Positions 1-8,525 of a stretch of DNA of 50,894 nucleotides are shown one piece after another. The position numbers and the translations under genes were made by a program. Positions within the stretch are counted from its first letter, which is position 1; each line of letters opens with the position of its first letter. Source of the stretch: an uncultured Monoglobus sp. (GTDB lineage: Bacteria; Bacillota; Clostridia; Monoglobales; Monoglobaceae); NCBI GenBank assembly GCA_947628795.1, contig CANRBF010000013.1, positions 1 through 50,894 of the forward strand. Direction: 5' to 3'. The notes under the pieces are model-generated. The model did not search any database. It was not told the DNA's origin and was given only the letters and a program-made list of their open reading frames with translations.

Positions 1-70
1 CCCGAAATGTACAATGATATAGGATGATATTAAAATGTACCAAGATGAAAGAAAACTTGATTTTAAGCCG

Positions 71-268
71 TTAGGTAGGCACTTGTTTTGTCTTGTTACC
101 TTTGCGTCCTTTTTTTTGGTGCTGTAATGCAAATACCATATCGGAAGTGCGTTCAAAAAAGCCTATATCGCGTTTCCAGCTCATACCGCATTTACAATGC
201 TGTAACCCGATAAATTGCTGTTTCATTTTACGTCCGCAGTTAGGACAGATTTTATTGCTTGCACCCAT
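71..268 (-). CDS. Small zinc-ribbon-like protein
   Basis: A 65-residue protein of unknown role. It begins with a CPNC pair (residues 8-11) followed by HCKC near residue 25, which could form a four-cysteine zinc ribbon; the C-terminal third is strongly basic. A purine-rich site (AAAGGGGA) lies just before the ATG. It sits 17 bp behind the nitroreductase gene in the same direction, so it is probably the last visible cistron of that run. I do not recognise a named family. The function could be nucleic-acid binding, judged only from charge and cysteines. Confidence 0.6.
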   Translation of the reverse strand: MGASNKICPNCGRKMKQQFIGLQHCKCGMSWKRDIGFFERTSDMVFALQHQKKGRKGNKTKQVPT

Positions 269-285
269 GATATTCCCCTTTTGCT

Positions 286-795
286 TTATACGCGATAAAT
301 ATATTTGTCCTTACGCGGTTTTGCAGGCGCTTTTTCACCGTAACCGAGGACGCAGTGTCCTATACCCTCGTAATCACCGTCAATGCCCCACTTTTTAAGC
401 AACGCTTTGCCTTCCTCACTTTCAAATTCCTCCTTTGCGCGGTGTATCCAGCATGACTGTACTCCTATCGCTTCGGCGGCATTCATAAGATTGCCCATTA
501 CGAGTGCGCCGTCATAGATGTAGGTTGGCATGGTTTTATCGGCAAGCACGACTATTACAGTTGCTGCGCCATAGAACGGATCAGCGTCTGTTCCCATAAT
601 AGAGGCGTTCATTTTTGAAATCTTCGCAACCGTTTCCTTATCCTGCACTGCCACCATAATCGGCGACTGTCTTCCCATACCTGTAGGCGCGTATGTGCCC
701 GCCTCCAGTATTATGTTTAACTCTTCTTCGGTAATAGGTCTACCGTCAAAATTCCTACATGAACGGCGTGATTTTAATACGGTGATTGTATCCAT
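286..795 (-). CDS. Nitroreductase family protein
   Basis: A 169-residue flavoprotein of the FMN-dependent nitroreductase superfamily, which reduces nitro groups, quinones or flavins with NAD(P)H. The typical N-terminus 'SRRSCRNF' with the FMN-phosphate-binding arginines is at residues 9-16, followed by 'EAGTYAPTG' near residue 31 and the late 'GHCVLGYGE' strand near 146. The length fits the compact ferredoxin-linked subgroup. It lies 24 bp behind the membrane Fe-S protein gene, which suggests an electron chain of ferredoxin, membrane Fe-S protein and nitroreductase. The substrate cannot be told from sequence. Confidence 0.88.
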   Translation of the reverse strand: MDTITVLKSRRSCRNFDGRPITEEELNIILEAGTYAPTGMGRQSPIMVAVQDKETVAKISKMNASIMGTDADPFYGAATVIVVLADKTMPTYIYDGALVMGNLMNAAEAIGVQSCWIHRAKEEFESEEGKALLKKWGIDGDYEGIGHCVLGYGEKAPAKPRKDKYIYRV

Positions 796-819
796 TTTTG
801 TGTTCCTCCTTATTTACAT

Positions 820-1398
820 CTATTTCTCTTTTCTATGCTTTAGTTTGCAAATTGTTTGAGTCATTGTACCCATAGGGCAGAATGTACACCAAGTTCTCGG
901 TTTATACAACGCCATAACAATTAAGCCAATCAATGTTGAAGTAAGCATCAGACTGTAAAATCCGAAACTGAACTGTGCAATCCAATCCGGAACAAAGCCG
1001 GCAGAATATGCCCAATGCCATGGTACTCGAATTGTCCAGAACAATTTTAATGCTTCTTTCAGTGAACCTGCTCCGGCAGCTACAAGATATGTCTGAAATA
1101 CTATATTCCCAAACATTGCAAGGAAAAATATTAAAAACCCATAACGGAACCATTTTGATGAAAGCCATTTTGGTGTTGTCTTGTTCCTTGAGCAGTGGCA
1201 ATGCGTCCCCATAACCCTAAGCAGCTGACCTCTGCCGCAGTATGTATTACAAAAATGCTTATTGCCACCGACAATTGCAAATATAAGAGGCACTAAGAAG
1301 TCAATCATACCCAGCCATGCAAACAGAATATTGAAAAATCCAAGTACAAAATATATTATCGTCCAAATCCATAGATAATCATACCATTTCTTTTTCAT
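820..1398 (-). CDS. Membrane 4Fe-4S binding protein, NapH/NosR-like
   Basis: A 192-residue integral membrane protein with about four hydrophobic segments (residues 8-30, 34-44, 85-108 and 145-163). Two cysteine clusters carry the family signature: 'CNTYCGRGQLLRVMG' near residue 50 and 'CTFCPMGTMTQ' near residue 171, as in polyferredoxin-type NapH/NosR/CcoG half-proteins. It probably passes electrons between a membrane or soluble donor and the ferredoxin encoded just upstream. The start overlaps the ferredoxin gene by 20 bp, which suggests translational coupling. Real partners are inferred from the operon only. Confidence 0.8.
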   Translation of the reverse strand: MKKKWYDYLWIWTIIYFVLGFFNILFAWLGMIDFLVPLIFAIVGGNKHFCNTYCGRGQLLRVMGTHCHCSRNKTTPKWLSSKWFRYGFLIFFLAMFGNIVFQTYLVAAGAGSLKEALKLFWTIRVPWHWAYSAGFVPDWIAQFSFGFYSLMLTSTLIGLIVMALYKPRTWCTFCPMGTMTQTICKLKHRKEK

Positions 1399-1621
1399 TC
1401 CTGTCTGCCTCCTCTCTTGATTTTAATGAAATACATCCTACAGGACAGCTTTTGCTGCACAATCCGCATCCCACACAAGTTTCGGGATTAGCATAGGCAT
1501 AGCAGCCGTCTATGATTTTTATTGCTCCTATTCTGCATACCGATGCACATTCTCCGCAGGCTACACACCTTGGTTGATCTGTAACTGCATATTTTTTTGA
1601 TTTCATTGTCATTGTCTCCAT
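1379..1621 (-). CDS. 2[4Fe-4S] ferredoxin
   Basis: An 80-residue bacterial-type ferredoxin. Two cluster motifs are visible: CVACGECASVC at about residues 19-29 and CVGCGLCSKSCPVGC at about 49-63, the standard CxxCxxCxxxC pattern in each half. It is a soluble electron carrier, probably serving the downstream membrane Fe-S protein and nitroreductase, whose genes overlap or follow closely. The C-terminal tail is charged. Two in-frame ATGs (codons 1 and 4 or 6) could start it; the first is used here. Confidence 0.88.
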   Translation of the reverse strand: METMTMKSKKYAVTDQPRCVACGECASVCRIGAIKIIDGCYAYANPETCVGCGLCSKSCPVGCISLKSREEADRNEKEMV

Positions 1622-1656
1622 AGTTTTAGATTACATATCAAACAATAAACCGGAAT

Positions 1657-2100
1657 TTATATTTTTTTCTGCAAATAAATCATATCTACCAGTTGAGTAC
1701 CTGCTTCATATATTGGATGGTCATAATTATCCGTGAAGAAGTTTTTAATGCTATGCGAACGAATAAATCCACACTTCTCATAAAAAGGAATTGTCAACGG
1801 ACTATCCCCTGTGCCAACTTGCAATATAGAATGCTTTCCTTTGTATGTCGTAGCAACGAAGTCAATTAGTGCTTTACCGTAACCCTTTCCCTGATATTCT
1901 GGTTCAGTTGCAATGTTTTTGATTTCAAGGACACCGTTCCCCTCGTCTGTTATCACACATTCGCACTTAACTCCATCATCGTCCAAAACATACATTGTCC
2001 CCTTATTAAGATACCTGTCTATCATATCCTCTTGCTCATCTGCTAATAGCAGCAACGGAAGAAATTGTTTTTTATTCTCCTTGATTTCTTTAATTTTCAT
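1657..2100 (-). CDS. GNAT family N-acetyltransferase
   Basis: A 147-residue GCN5-related acetyltransferase, transferring acetyl from acetyl-CoA to an unknown amine. The acetyl-CoA pyrophosphate loop is the 'QGKGYGKALI' segment near residues 71-80, followed by 'FYEKCGF' near residue 110, both classic GNAT motifs. I chose the ATG at 2100 because GGGAG lies about 9 bp upstream; the reading frame is open further but without a better site. It has its own promoter (2140-2168). It lies just behind the big surface-protein gene in the same direction. Confidence 0.85.
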   Translation of the reverse strand: MKIKEIKENKKQFLPLLLLADEQEDMIDRYLNKGTMYVLDDDGVKCECVITDEGNGVLEIKNIATEPEYQGKGYGKALIDFVATTYKGKHSILQVGTGDSPLTIPFYEKCGFIRSHSIKNFFTDNYDHPIYEAGTQLVDMIYLQKKI

Positions 2101-2139
2101 ATCAACTTGCTCCCTAAATTCCGCTTTGTCTGTGAATAT

Positions 2140-2168
2140 ATTATACCGCAAAACAGGCAGAAAAGCAA
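2140..2168 (-). promoter_or_regulatory. Sigma-A-type promoter of the GNAT gene
   Basis: On the minus strand, TTGCTT (2163-2168) and TATAAT (2140-2145) are separated by 17 bp, about 40 bp before the GNAT start codon. The -35 box lies inside the 3' arm of the terminator-like hairpin of the preceding gene. Confidence 0.65.
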
Positions 2169-2188
2169 TCCTTTCGGGCTGCTTTCTG
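2152..2188 (-). terminator. Terminator-like hairpin behind the SLH protein gene
   Basis: A long inverted repeat (GGCAGAAAGCA against TGCTTTTCTGCC, one bulge) lies directly after the stop codon of the surface-protein gene and is followed by TGTTTTG. The T-run is weak, so termination may be partial. Confidence 0.5.
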
Positions 2189-2204
2189 CCTTTTGCACAA
2201 AGAA

Positions 2205-5200
2205 TTATTTCACCCAAACTTCGTTATTTGCAGAGGTAACAGCCTTATGGTTATTAGCGGCTTCAGCCACATCAAAGAAATACCACATATTACTGTCGGT
2301 TACATCGGTAAAGCGGTTAAGCTTTGTGAAGTTGTCCTTTACATATTCCTTATCTGCAACTCTGCCTGTTGCACGGTTTACAACTGTTACAACCTCTGCA
2401 CGAGTAATATCGTTATCACCACGGAATGAGCCGTCGCTGTAGCCATTGAGCCAGCCGATATTCTTTGCAAAGGCAATATCCGAGTATGCCCAATATGAGT
2501 TTGAAACATCGGTATATTTTACGGTATTGCCTGTTTTGTTTACATAATTGAAAAGGTCGTAATATCTTACTGTCATAGCAACAAACTCAGCCCTTGTAAC
2601 AGATGCGTCGGGCTTGAATGTTCCATCTGTATAACCGTTTATGACATCATATTTTTCAAGATAACCGATATATGAAGAATACCATTCTTTACTTGATACA
2701 TCAGCAAATGAAGATTTACCGCTTACGGTTTCGTCCTTTGCTTCAGCAATAAGTCTTGCAAAGATAGCCGCTGCTTCAGCTCTTGACATATTGCTATCCG
2801 GCTTAAAAGTACCGTCATCATAGCCCACAATATACGCCTTATGCTCAGTTGCAGGGAGTGTCAGCATACCGCTTTTATCGGTTGCGCCTGTTGCTGTGCC
2901 GTTCTTGCGGTCTTTGAGTGTAACCGTTGTATCAGCCTTTGCAGCACCTTTACTGTCGGTCACGGTTACAGTGTAGTAATTCTCACTGTCAATTACTTTG
3001 CCTGTAGGAAGTGTAACGGTTACATTACCCTTGCTGTCAACGGATTTTGTTACAGATACGGTCTTTCCGTCCTTGTCGGTTACCTTGACATTAACGGTTG
3101 AATAGCTGCTGATATATCCGCCGCCACCGCCGGAGCTTCCACCTGAGGAGGAACCGCCGTCGCTTGAAGTTTTAACAGGCAGAGTTACCTTGCCGTTTGC
3201 ATCTGTTGATGCGGTCTTTTCTGTTGTTTTATCCTTGATTGTTACAGATGCACCCTTTACGGCATTTCCGTCTTTATCAAGCACAGTTACGGTTGTCTGA
3301 TTTGAAGTTGTCAGCGTATGCGTGTCGGGAAGTGTGACATAAACCTTGCCGTCCTTGATTTCCACAAACGCATCATTGATAATGCCTTTAGTGTCATTGA
3401 CCGATACCTTATAGGTTACGGTTTCAATCTCGCCCGGCTTATCCTCAACGCCGTCACCGTCCGTATCCTCGCCTTTGCCCGGCTTTTCCTCGGTAATGTC
3501 CGAGCTGCCGTTATCATCGGTAATATCCTCTGAAAGCGGAGGGAATACAACTTTGCCGTCATTGTTTGTAACACCGCTTAAAGATTTCACATCAGCAGCT
3601 TCTTCTGTAACAACAGCTTTTTCATATACAGTTATATCCATATCCTTAACGGCTGTTTTATCAGACTTGTTAAGAACCATTACGGTAATACGGTTAGCAT
3701 AATCAAATTTCACATTTTCGGGAAGTTCTACTGTGATTTTGTTATCCTCTGTATGAGTAATAAACGCTTTTTCAATCGCTCCCGTTTCATTAACAACAGT
3801 TACGATATACCCGTCTACCTCCGAGTATCCGTTTACATCGGTATAATCAATATTAACAGGCGGAACAGTTGCTCTGCCGTTTTCATCAGTGAGATTTGTT
3901 TCTGTCTTTTCTGCGCTGTCGGTAAACATTACGCTCATATCCTTAACAGGATTATTATCCTTATCCGTAACAGTTGCCGTAATTCTGTTGTTGTAATCAA
4001 ACACTGTACCTTCGGGAAGTTCAACGTAGATTTTGTTGTCTTTGATATACACAAAAGCATTTTCGATTACTTTCTGCTCGTCAGAAAGAAGAATGTTGTA
4101 GCCGTTTACAACAGCCTTACCCTCACTGTCAGTCATATTCTCGGAAAGAGGAGGTACAACGATAGTACCATTTTCATCTGTGTTTGCCGTGTATGTCTTT
4201 TCCTCTTTATCATCAACCGTTACGGTTATGTCAGCTATTGCTTTGCCGATAGAGTCAAGTATAGTTACGGTAATACGGTTTACATAGCTGATCGTCTTAT
4301 CATCGGGCAACGTTACATTGATTGTTCCATCCTCATTATGCTTGACATAAGCATTTGGAATAACTCCGATTTCATCATTTACGATTACATTGATATTGTC
4401 AACATTGACCTTTCCGTTCTCGTCCGTGTATCCGTCCGAAGCGGTAGGCAGTGTAATCTTGCCGTACATATCGGTGCTGCCTTTCTCCATAAAATCAGCG
4501 TCACCGATGGCAATTACGGTAATATCCTTTTGAGCCTCTCCGTTGTGGTCGGTTACGGTTACGATTACGGGATTTTCTCTTGTCGGTTTGATACCGTCCG
4601 GCAAATCAACAACAATATTATTGCTCTCTCCGATATGAATGTCGCAGTTTGGAATAACAACATTGGTCTTATCGGTAACAGTTACAACAAAGGTATTCTT
4701 TTTATCTCCGTCCTCGTTTCCGATCGTGCCGTTGTCATCGCCCGTGCTGCTCTGATTGTTCGGTACGATAAGCTGTCCGTTTTCGTCTGTTGCGCCTGTT
4801 GCAGCATTGTTGTTGGTATCATAAATAAAGATACGCAAATCATCTGCCGGCTCCTGTGTATCCGTAAAGAATGCTGTGATTGTGGTACGGTCTGCAAAGT
4901 CAAGCAGTCTGCCTTCGGGGAGCTTGATTGTAACATTATCGTTTACATCAATGCTGATTTCACTGTCAAAGACAGGCTTTCCGTCCTTATCGGTCAAGAT
5001 AATTGAGAAATTGCCCACCTGTGCGTTGCCGTCCTCATCAGAGTTATCCTTGTCGATAAGCTGTGCGATTTCCGCTGTCTGCAAAATCTCGCCGCAGCGT
5101 TCACATTCAATGTGTTTGCTTCCGGCATTTTCTATTGTTGCAGGAACATCAATTATCCATTCTGTCGGCTGATGTCCGAGAGCTTCTCTGTAATTGCTCT

Positions 5201-7664
5201 TGTAGGTATCACCGCAAACGGAGCATACAAAGGTGCTGAATCCGAGTTCAAGACAAGTCGGCTCTGTTACGGTTTCCTCATAGTTGTGTGCCGCTTTGTC
5301 TGTGTAATTGGATACATAACTGTCATTACAGTTTTTGCAAGTATAGGTTGTATATCCGATTGAAGTACAAGTAGGTGCAGTTACATTCTTTTCATAATCG
5401 TGCGGTACTTTATCTGTATAATTGCCCTTGTATTCATCACCGCAGTCATCGCACTTGAATATGGAATATCCCATCTCGGTGCAAGTCGGGGCAATAAACG
5501 TTTCGATATAGTGATGCTCCTTGCTGTCTGTGTAATCACCTATATATGATTTTCCACAGTCGGGGCAAGTATATATGGCATATCCGTGTTCGGTACAAGT
5601 AGGCTCTACGGTTTCCTTGTTATAGTTATGCTCCAGCATATCTGTATAATTGCCTACATAGCTGTCACCGCAGTCGGCACAGGTAAAGGTCGAAAATCCC
5701 ATAGAAGTACAAGTCGGCTTTGTTATATCTTCCTTATATGCGTGGGGAAGTTTTTCCGTGTAATCGGAAACATATTCATCATCACAGTTTTTGCAGGAAT
5801 ATGTTGTATAGCCGTGACTTGTGCAGGTAGGAGCAGTTACGGTCTTTCTGTAATAGTGTTCTGCTTTATCTGTATAATCGCCTGTGTAGGTATCACCGCA
5901 GTCGCGGCAAGTATATACAGTATATCCCATAGAGGTGCAAGTCGGCGCTATTACCTTACCGTCATAGTGATGTCCTGTCGGAAGTTCGAGAACAGTTCCA
6001 CATACCTCGCATACCTGAGGCTCAGTACAAGTTGCCGCCTTGCCCGGTGTATGTCCCGTTGCAGAGGTAGCTTTAATCATTTTTTCCGTACAGCCGTCAT
6101 TTAAGCAGTGATACTCAATAACGCCCTCAGCATCGCAAGTGGAGTTGGTAACGGTATGTCCCTCGTCCCATTTGTGTCCCAAAGGCTCTGTATAATCACT
6201 TACATAATTGAGTCCGCACATTGTACAGGTAGAAGTGGTATAGCCTTTATCAAGGCAAGTCGGCTTTTTCGTGATTTTCTCAAATGAATGAGAAATAATA
6301 GGTGTCATATCGGTAATATACGAATGACCGCATACATCACAAATGTGTTCTGTATATCCAACATTACGGCAAGTCGGAGCTATCACCTCGCTGTGGTAGT
6401 GATGTTCGCCAACCGGAGTTGTTTCCTCATAAAAGCTGCCGCAATTTTCACACAGATTTAATTTCAACCCTCCTTGCTTGCAGTTTGCTTCTCTAATCGT
6501 TACCGACTTGTAGTTATGTCCAAGAGCGGGAGTATAGTTTCTCTGCTCAAGTCTTCCACAGCCGTCACATTGCCAATGTTCATAACCTAAGTTTTCACAA
6601 GACGGCTTAATCGTTTCAACATACCTGTAATCGTGGCTGTGTTCTTCATTTGAATTTGTCGGAGGAAGAATGATAATAGTATCATTTTCATCTTCCAATA
6701 GCCACACATACGATACACCGTTTTCCGTCATGCTCTTTCCGTCATATTTATAATCAATTTCATAATATACGGGATAATATCCTGCTTCGGTATAGTTTGG
6801 TGCCGATGTTAATGTGCAGCTATTTGCACTTGTGCCATAACGAATACTTGTGTGAACATCGCCTTCGGAAAGGTCTGAAACACTTACGGTATGAGGAGCA
6901 CCGTCAACCGTTCCGTAATATGAACTTACAACACTTTTTGCTGTAATATATTCATTTGTTTCATATCCGCAATCATCACATCTCTCTGAAACATAGAAAC
7001 GGTTGTTTCCAAGCTGAGCGTCGATAACCTCAATGAAGTTATGGGCTTCTCTTTTTTCTGTAGCTCTTGCCTTTGTTCCTTTGCAAAACTGACAATACTG
7101 ACCTTTTTTCAAAACCGTTGTATGGTAAGTGTCGTTATACGGTTCATATGTGGTATTGTCAAAGTCAAGGAAAAAATCGTGGTCACAGCTATTTAAGCTA
7201 TATACATTTCTGCTAAAGCAATATGAGTCAAAGCCATCAGCCGAATTGATTGTGCCGCATACCTGACAAATAGATTTCGTCCAATGATAGGTGGTATAGG
7301 TTGCATCAATTCCCGGTCTTCCGTCATCAATATTTCCTTTTGTTACTCCGTCCGTCATCGTACCATCAGAATACGCAACACCACGGTTTAGTGCTGTAGT
7401 GCCTGACTTGGTATATTCCGGCGTTCTGTAAGTCAGCATGATAGTATCTTTATTACACACAGGACACCATAATGTCTCCTGCGTAATCGTTGCATTGAAA
7501 TCAAGTTCATTTGTCCTGCCGTTTGAAGTAATCCAAACATCAGCCGGATCAATATATTCATTTACCTGTGCGGCAAATACACTCATCGAGGGGATTGCTC
7601 CGATTGTCATAACAACTGCCAACATCCCCGAAATTAAGGATTTAATTGAATGTTTTGTTTTCAT
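2205..7664 (-). CDS. Giant SLH-domain surface protein with Cys/His repeats and Ig-like modules
   Basis: A secreted, wall-bound protein of 1,819 residues. A signal peptide (residues 1 to about 32, ending 'SVFAA') is followed by an N-terminal region with several CxxC pairs. Then come 14 tandem units of about 38 residues with the pattern H-x(8-10)-C-x(4)-G-x(5)-C-x2-C (roughly residues 345-860), about seven Ig-like modules of about 85 residues ending in 'TDENGxxxxPP' (875-1595), a Ser/Gly linker near 1515, and three SLH domains (about 1610-1800; 'GYTDGTFKPD', 'SRAEAAAIF'). SLH domains bind pyruvylated secondary wall polymers. The start at 7664 has GGAGG 10 bp upstream. It is probably an adhesin or barrier protein of the element's host cell; the Cys/His repeats might hold metal, but this is not shown. 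Confidence 0.85.
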   Translation of the reverse strand: MKTKHSIKSLISGMLAVVMTIGAIPSMSVFAAQVNEYIDPADVWITSNGRTNELDFNATITQETLWCPVCNKDTIMLTYRTPEYTKSGTTALNRGVAYSDGTMTDGVTKGNIDDGRPGIDATYTTYHWTKSICQVCGTINSADGFDSYCFSRNVYSLNSCDHDFFLDFDNTTYEPYNDTYHTTVLKKGQYCQFCKGTKARATEKREAHNFIEVIDAQLGNNRFYVSERCDDCGYETNEYITAKSVVSSYYGTVDGAPHTVSVSDLSEGDVHTSIRYGTSANSCTLTSAPNYTEAGYYPVYYEIDYKYDGKSMTENGVSYVWLLEDENDTIIILPPTNSNEEHSHDYRYVETIKPSCENLGYEHWQCDGCGRLEQRNYTPALGHNYKSVTIREANCKQGGLKLNLCENCGSFYEETTPVGEHHYHSEVIAPTCRNVGYTEHICDVCGHSYITDMTPIISHSFEKITKKPTCLDKGYTTSTCTMCGLNYVSDYTEPLGHKWDEGHTVTNSTCDAEGVIEYHCLNDGCTEKMIKATSATGHTPGKAATCTEPQVCEVCGTVLELPTGHHYDGKVIAPTCTSMGYTVYTCRDCGDTYTGDYTDKAEHYYRKTVTAPTCTSHGYTTYSCKNCDDEYVSDYTEKLPHAYKEDITKPTCTSMGFSTFTCADCGDSYVGNYTDMLEHNYNKETVEPTCTEHGYAIYTCPDCGKSYIGDYTDSKEHHYIETFIAPTCTEMGYSIFKCDDCGDEYKGNYTDKVPHDYEKNVTAPTCTSIGYTTYTCKNCNDSYVSNYTDKAAHNYEETVTEPTCLELGFSTFVCSVCGDTYKSNYREALGHQPTEWIIDVPATIENAGSKHIECERCGEILQTAEIAQLIDKDNSDEDGNAQVGNFSIILTDKDGKPVFDSEISIDVNDNVTIKLPEGRLLDFADRTTITAFFTDTQEPADDLRIFIYDTNNNAATGATDENGQLIVPNNQSSTGDDNGTIGNEDGDKKNTFVVTVTDKTNVVIPNCDIHIGESNNIVVDLPDGIKPTRENPVIVTVTDHNGEAQKDITVIAIGDADFMEKGSTDMYGKITLPTASDGYTDENGKVNVDNINVIVNDEIGVIPNAYVKHNEDGTINVTLPDDKTISYVNRITVTILDSIGKAIADITVTVDDKEEKTYTANTDENGTIVVPPLSENMTDSEGKAVVNGYNILLSDEQKVIENAFVYIKDNKIYVELPEGTVFDYNNRITATVTDKDNNPVKDMSVMFTDSAEKTETNLTDENGRATVPPVNIDYTDVNGYSEVDGYIVTVVNETGAIEKAFITHTEDNKITVELPENVKFDYANRITVMVLNKSDKTAVKDMDITVYEKAVVTEEAADVKSLSGVTNNDGKVVFPPLSEDITDDNGSSDITEEKPGKGEDTDGDGVEDKPGEIETVTYKVSVNDTKGIINDAFVEIKDGKVYVTLPDTHTLTTSNQTTVTVLDKDGNAVKGASVTIKDKTTEKTASTDANGKVTLPVKTSSDGGSSSGGSSGGGGGYISSYSTVNVKVTDKDGKTVSVTKSVDSKGNVTVTLPTGKVIDSENYYTVTVTDSKGAAKADTTVTLKDRKNGTATGATDKSGMLTLPATEHKAYIVGYDDGTFKPDSNMSRAEAAAIFARLIAEAKDETVSGKSSFADVSSKEWYSSYIGYLEKYDVINGYTDGTFKPDASVTRAEFVAMTVRYYDLFNYVNKTGNTVKYTDVSNSYWAYSDIAFAKNIGWLNGYSDGSFRGDNDITRAEVVTVVNRATGRVADKEYVKDNFTKLNRFTDVTDSNMWYFFDVAEAANNHKAVTSANNEVWVK

Positions 7665-7717
7665 GTTCTTTAACCTCCAGATTTTTCTTCGTATTTTCTT
7701 CTCGTCCCGGCAACTCA

Positions 7718-7759
7718 CTAAGGCGGCTTATACCTATAAATCAAATAATGCTTTATCAT
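7718..7759 (-). CDS. Possible 13-residue leader peptide before the SLH gene
   Basis: A short frame of 13 codons plus stop has an AGGAG site 9 bp before its ATG and ends about 54 bp before the SLH protein start. The AGGAG is also the end of the preceding gene, so the match can be chance. If translated, it could couple or attenuate expression of the surface protein. Evidence is only the ribosome binding site and position. Confidence 0.25.
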   Translation of the reverse strand: MIKHYLIYRYKPP

Positions 7760-7761
7760 AA

Positions 7762-8373
7762 TCACAGCTCCTGTCCGTGTGTTTTCGTATCCGTCTTTTT
7801 ATTTAAATCATCTTTCTTCGGCTCAATGGGTATAGCCATAATGCCTTTTCCCATTTTTAAAAATGCTTCGGGATTCTTAAACATTTTCTCAAACTTTGCT
7901 CTGTGCTCAGGTTGTAAAGAAACAAAATTCTCATCACCCAAACCGCAGACAAAGAATGTCCCGGCTATAATATCAAGCATTTTGCCGTTTTCATCTTTTA
8001 CAGCCCGATTCAGTTCTGAACCGTTAATTTTTCCTTCCTCATTGCATACAATCGCAACAGGCTCTTCAAAAAAATATGCTGCCTGAATGTTACCGCCTAC
8101 AATATTCTGCATAGAAGAAAGTCCTGCTTCTATAGTGGTCATTTTTGCATATTGACCGGGTTCTACAAGCAGGACTTCCAATTCATTCGTTTTTTCAATT
8201 TCTTTGCCGTTATCGGATTCATATTCAACGCCTACAAAGTTTTCACTGTCTAAGATAATATCGGCATCCTTCCACATATCTTCAACCATCTGTATGGCAT
8301 CATCTTTTGAATCAGCTTCTACAACTACCGATTTTTGGAGTGTCTCGGTAATTGTTACTTCAAACTCCTTCAT
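7762..8373 (-). CDS. DpnD/PcfM-like plus DUF3846 protein of the conjugative element
   Basis: A 203-residue accessory protein. Residues 1-45 resemble the DpnD/PcfM family ('FEVTITETLQ...VVVEADSKDDAI'), and residues 65-155 resemble DUF3846 ('LEVLLVEPGQ', 'VCNEEGKINGSELNRAV', 'AGTFFVCGL'), a combination common in Firmicutes conjugative elements. Its biochemical role is unknown. GAGGTG lies 7 bp before the ATG at 8373; an ATG two codons earlier has no room for a site. The gene overlaps the end of the small Cys-rich gene by 14 bp, so translation is probably coupled. The C-terminal tail is highly charged. Confidence 0.8.
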   Translation of the reverse strand: MKEFEVTITETLQKSVVVEADSKDDAIQMVEDMWKDADIILDSENFVGVEYESDNGKEIEKTNELEVLLVEPGQYAKMTTIEAGLSSMQNIVGGNIQAAYFFEEPVAIVCNEEGKINGSELNRAVKDENGKMLDIIAGTFFVCGLGDENFVSLQPEHRAKFEKMFKNPEAFLKMGKGIMAIPIEPKKDDLNKKTDTKTHGQEL

Positions 8374-8521
8374 CGTCATTCACCTCACTTTCTTCAATGG
8401 GAGAGAAGAATGGACAGCTCTTACCGTTATGGTATTGTAAATACGGGCACACCTCACTTTTCGGATCAAGCTTATAGCTCTCCGCTCCTGTTTTACATTT
8501 GGGACATAATTGTTTGCTCAT
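8360..8521 (-). CDS. Small cysteine-rich protein (53 aa)
   Basis: A 53-residue protein starting MSKQLCPKC, with four or five cysteines: CPKC at residues 6-9, then single Cys near 25 and 36, a possible zinc-binding fold. A GAGGAG site lies 7-8 bp before the ATG, inside the end of parB. Its last 14 bp overlap the start of the DpnD/DUF3846 gene, completing an unbroken parB, Cys-rich, DUF3846 chain. Small proteins at this place are usual in such elements. The role is unknown. Confidence 0.7.
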   Translation of the reverse strand: MSKQLCPKCKTGAESYKLDPKSEVCPYLQYHNGKSCPFFSPIEESEVNDDEGV

Positions 8522-8525
8522 TTGT

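Noticed and set aside
4682..4936. 84-codon frame on the minus strand within the SLH gene
   Set aside because: It lies in another frame of the same strand with no ribosome site; it is a shadow of the repeat coding.
3753..5006. 417-codon open frame on the plus strand inside the SLH protein gene
   Set aside because: It is an antisense shadow of the repeat-rich gene: no ribosome site, low-complexity Ile/Val/Tyr composition, while the other strand has a clear signal peptide, repeats and SLH domains.
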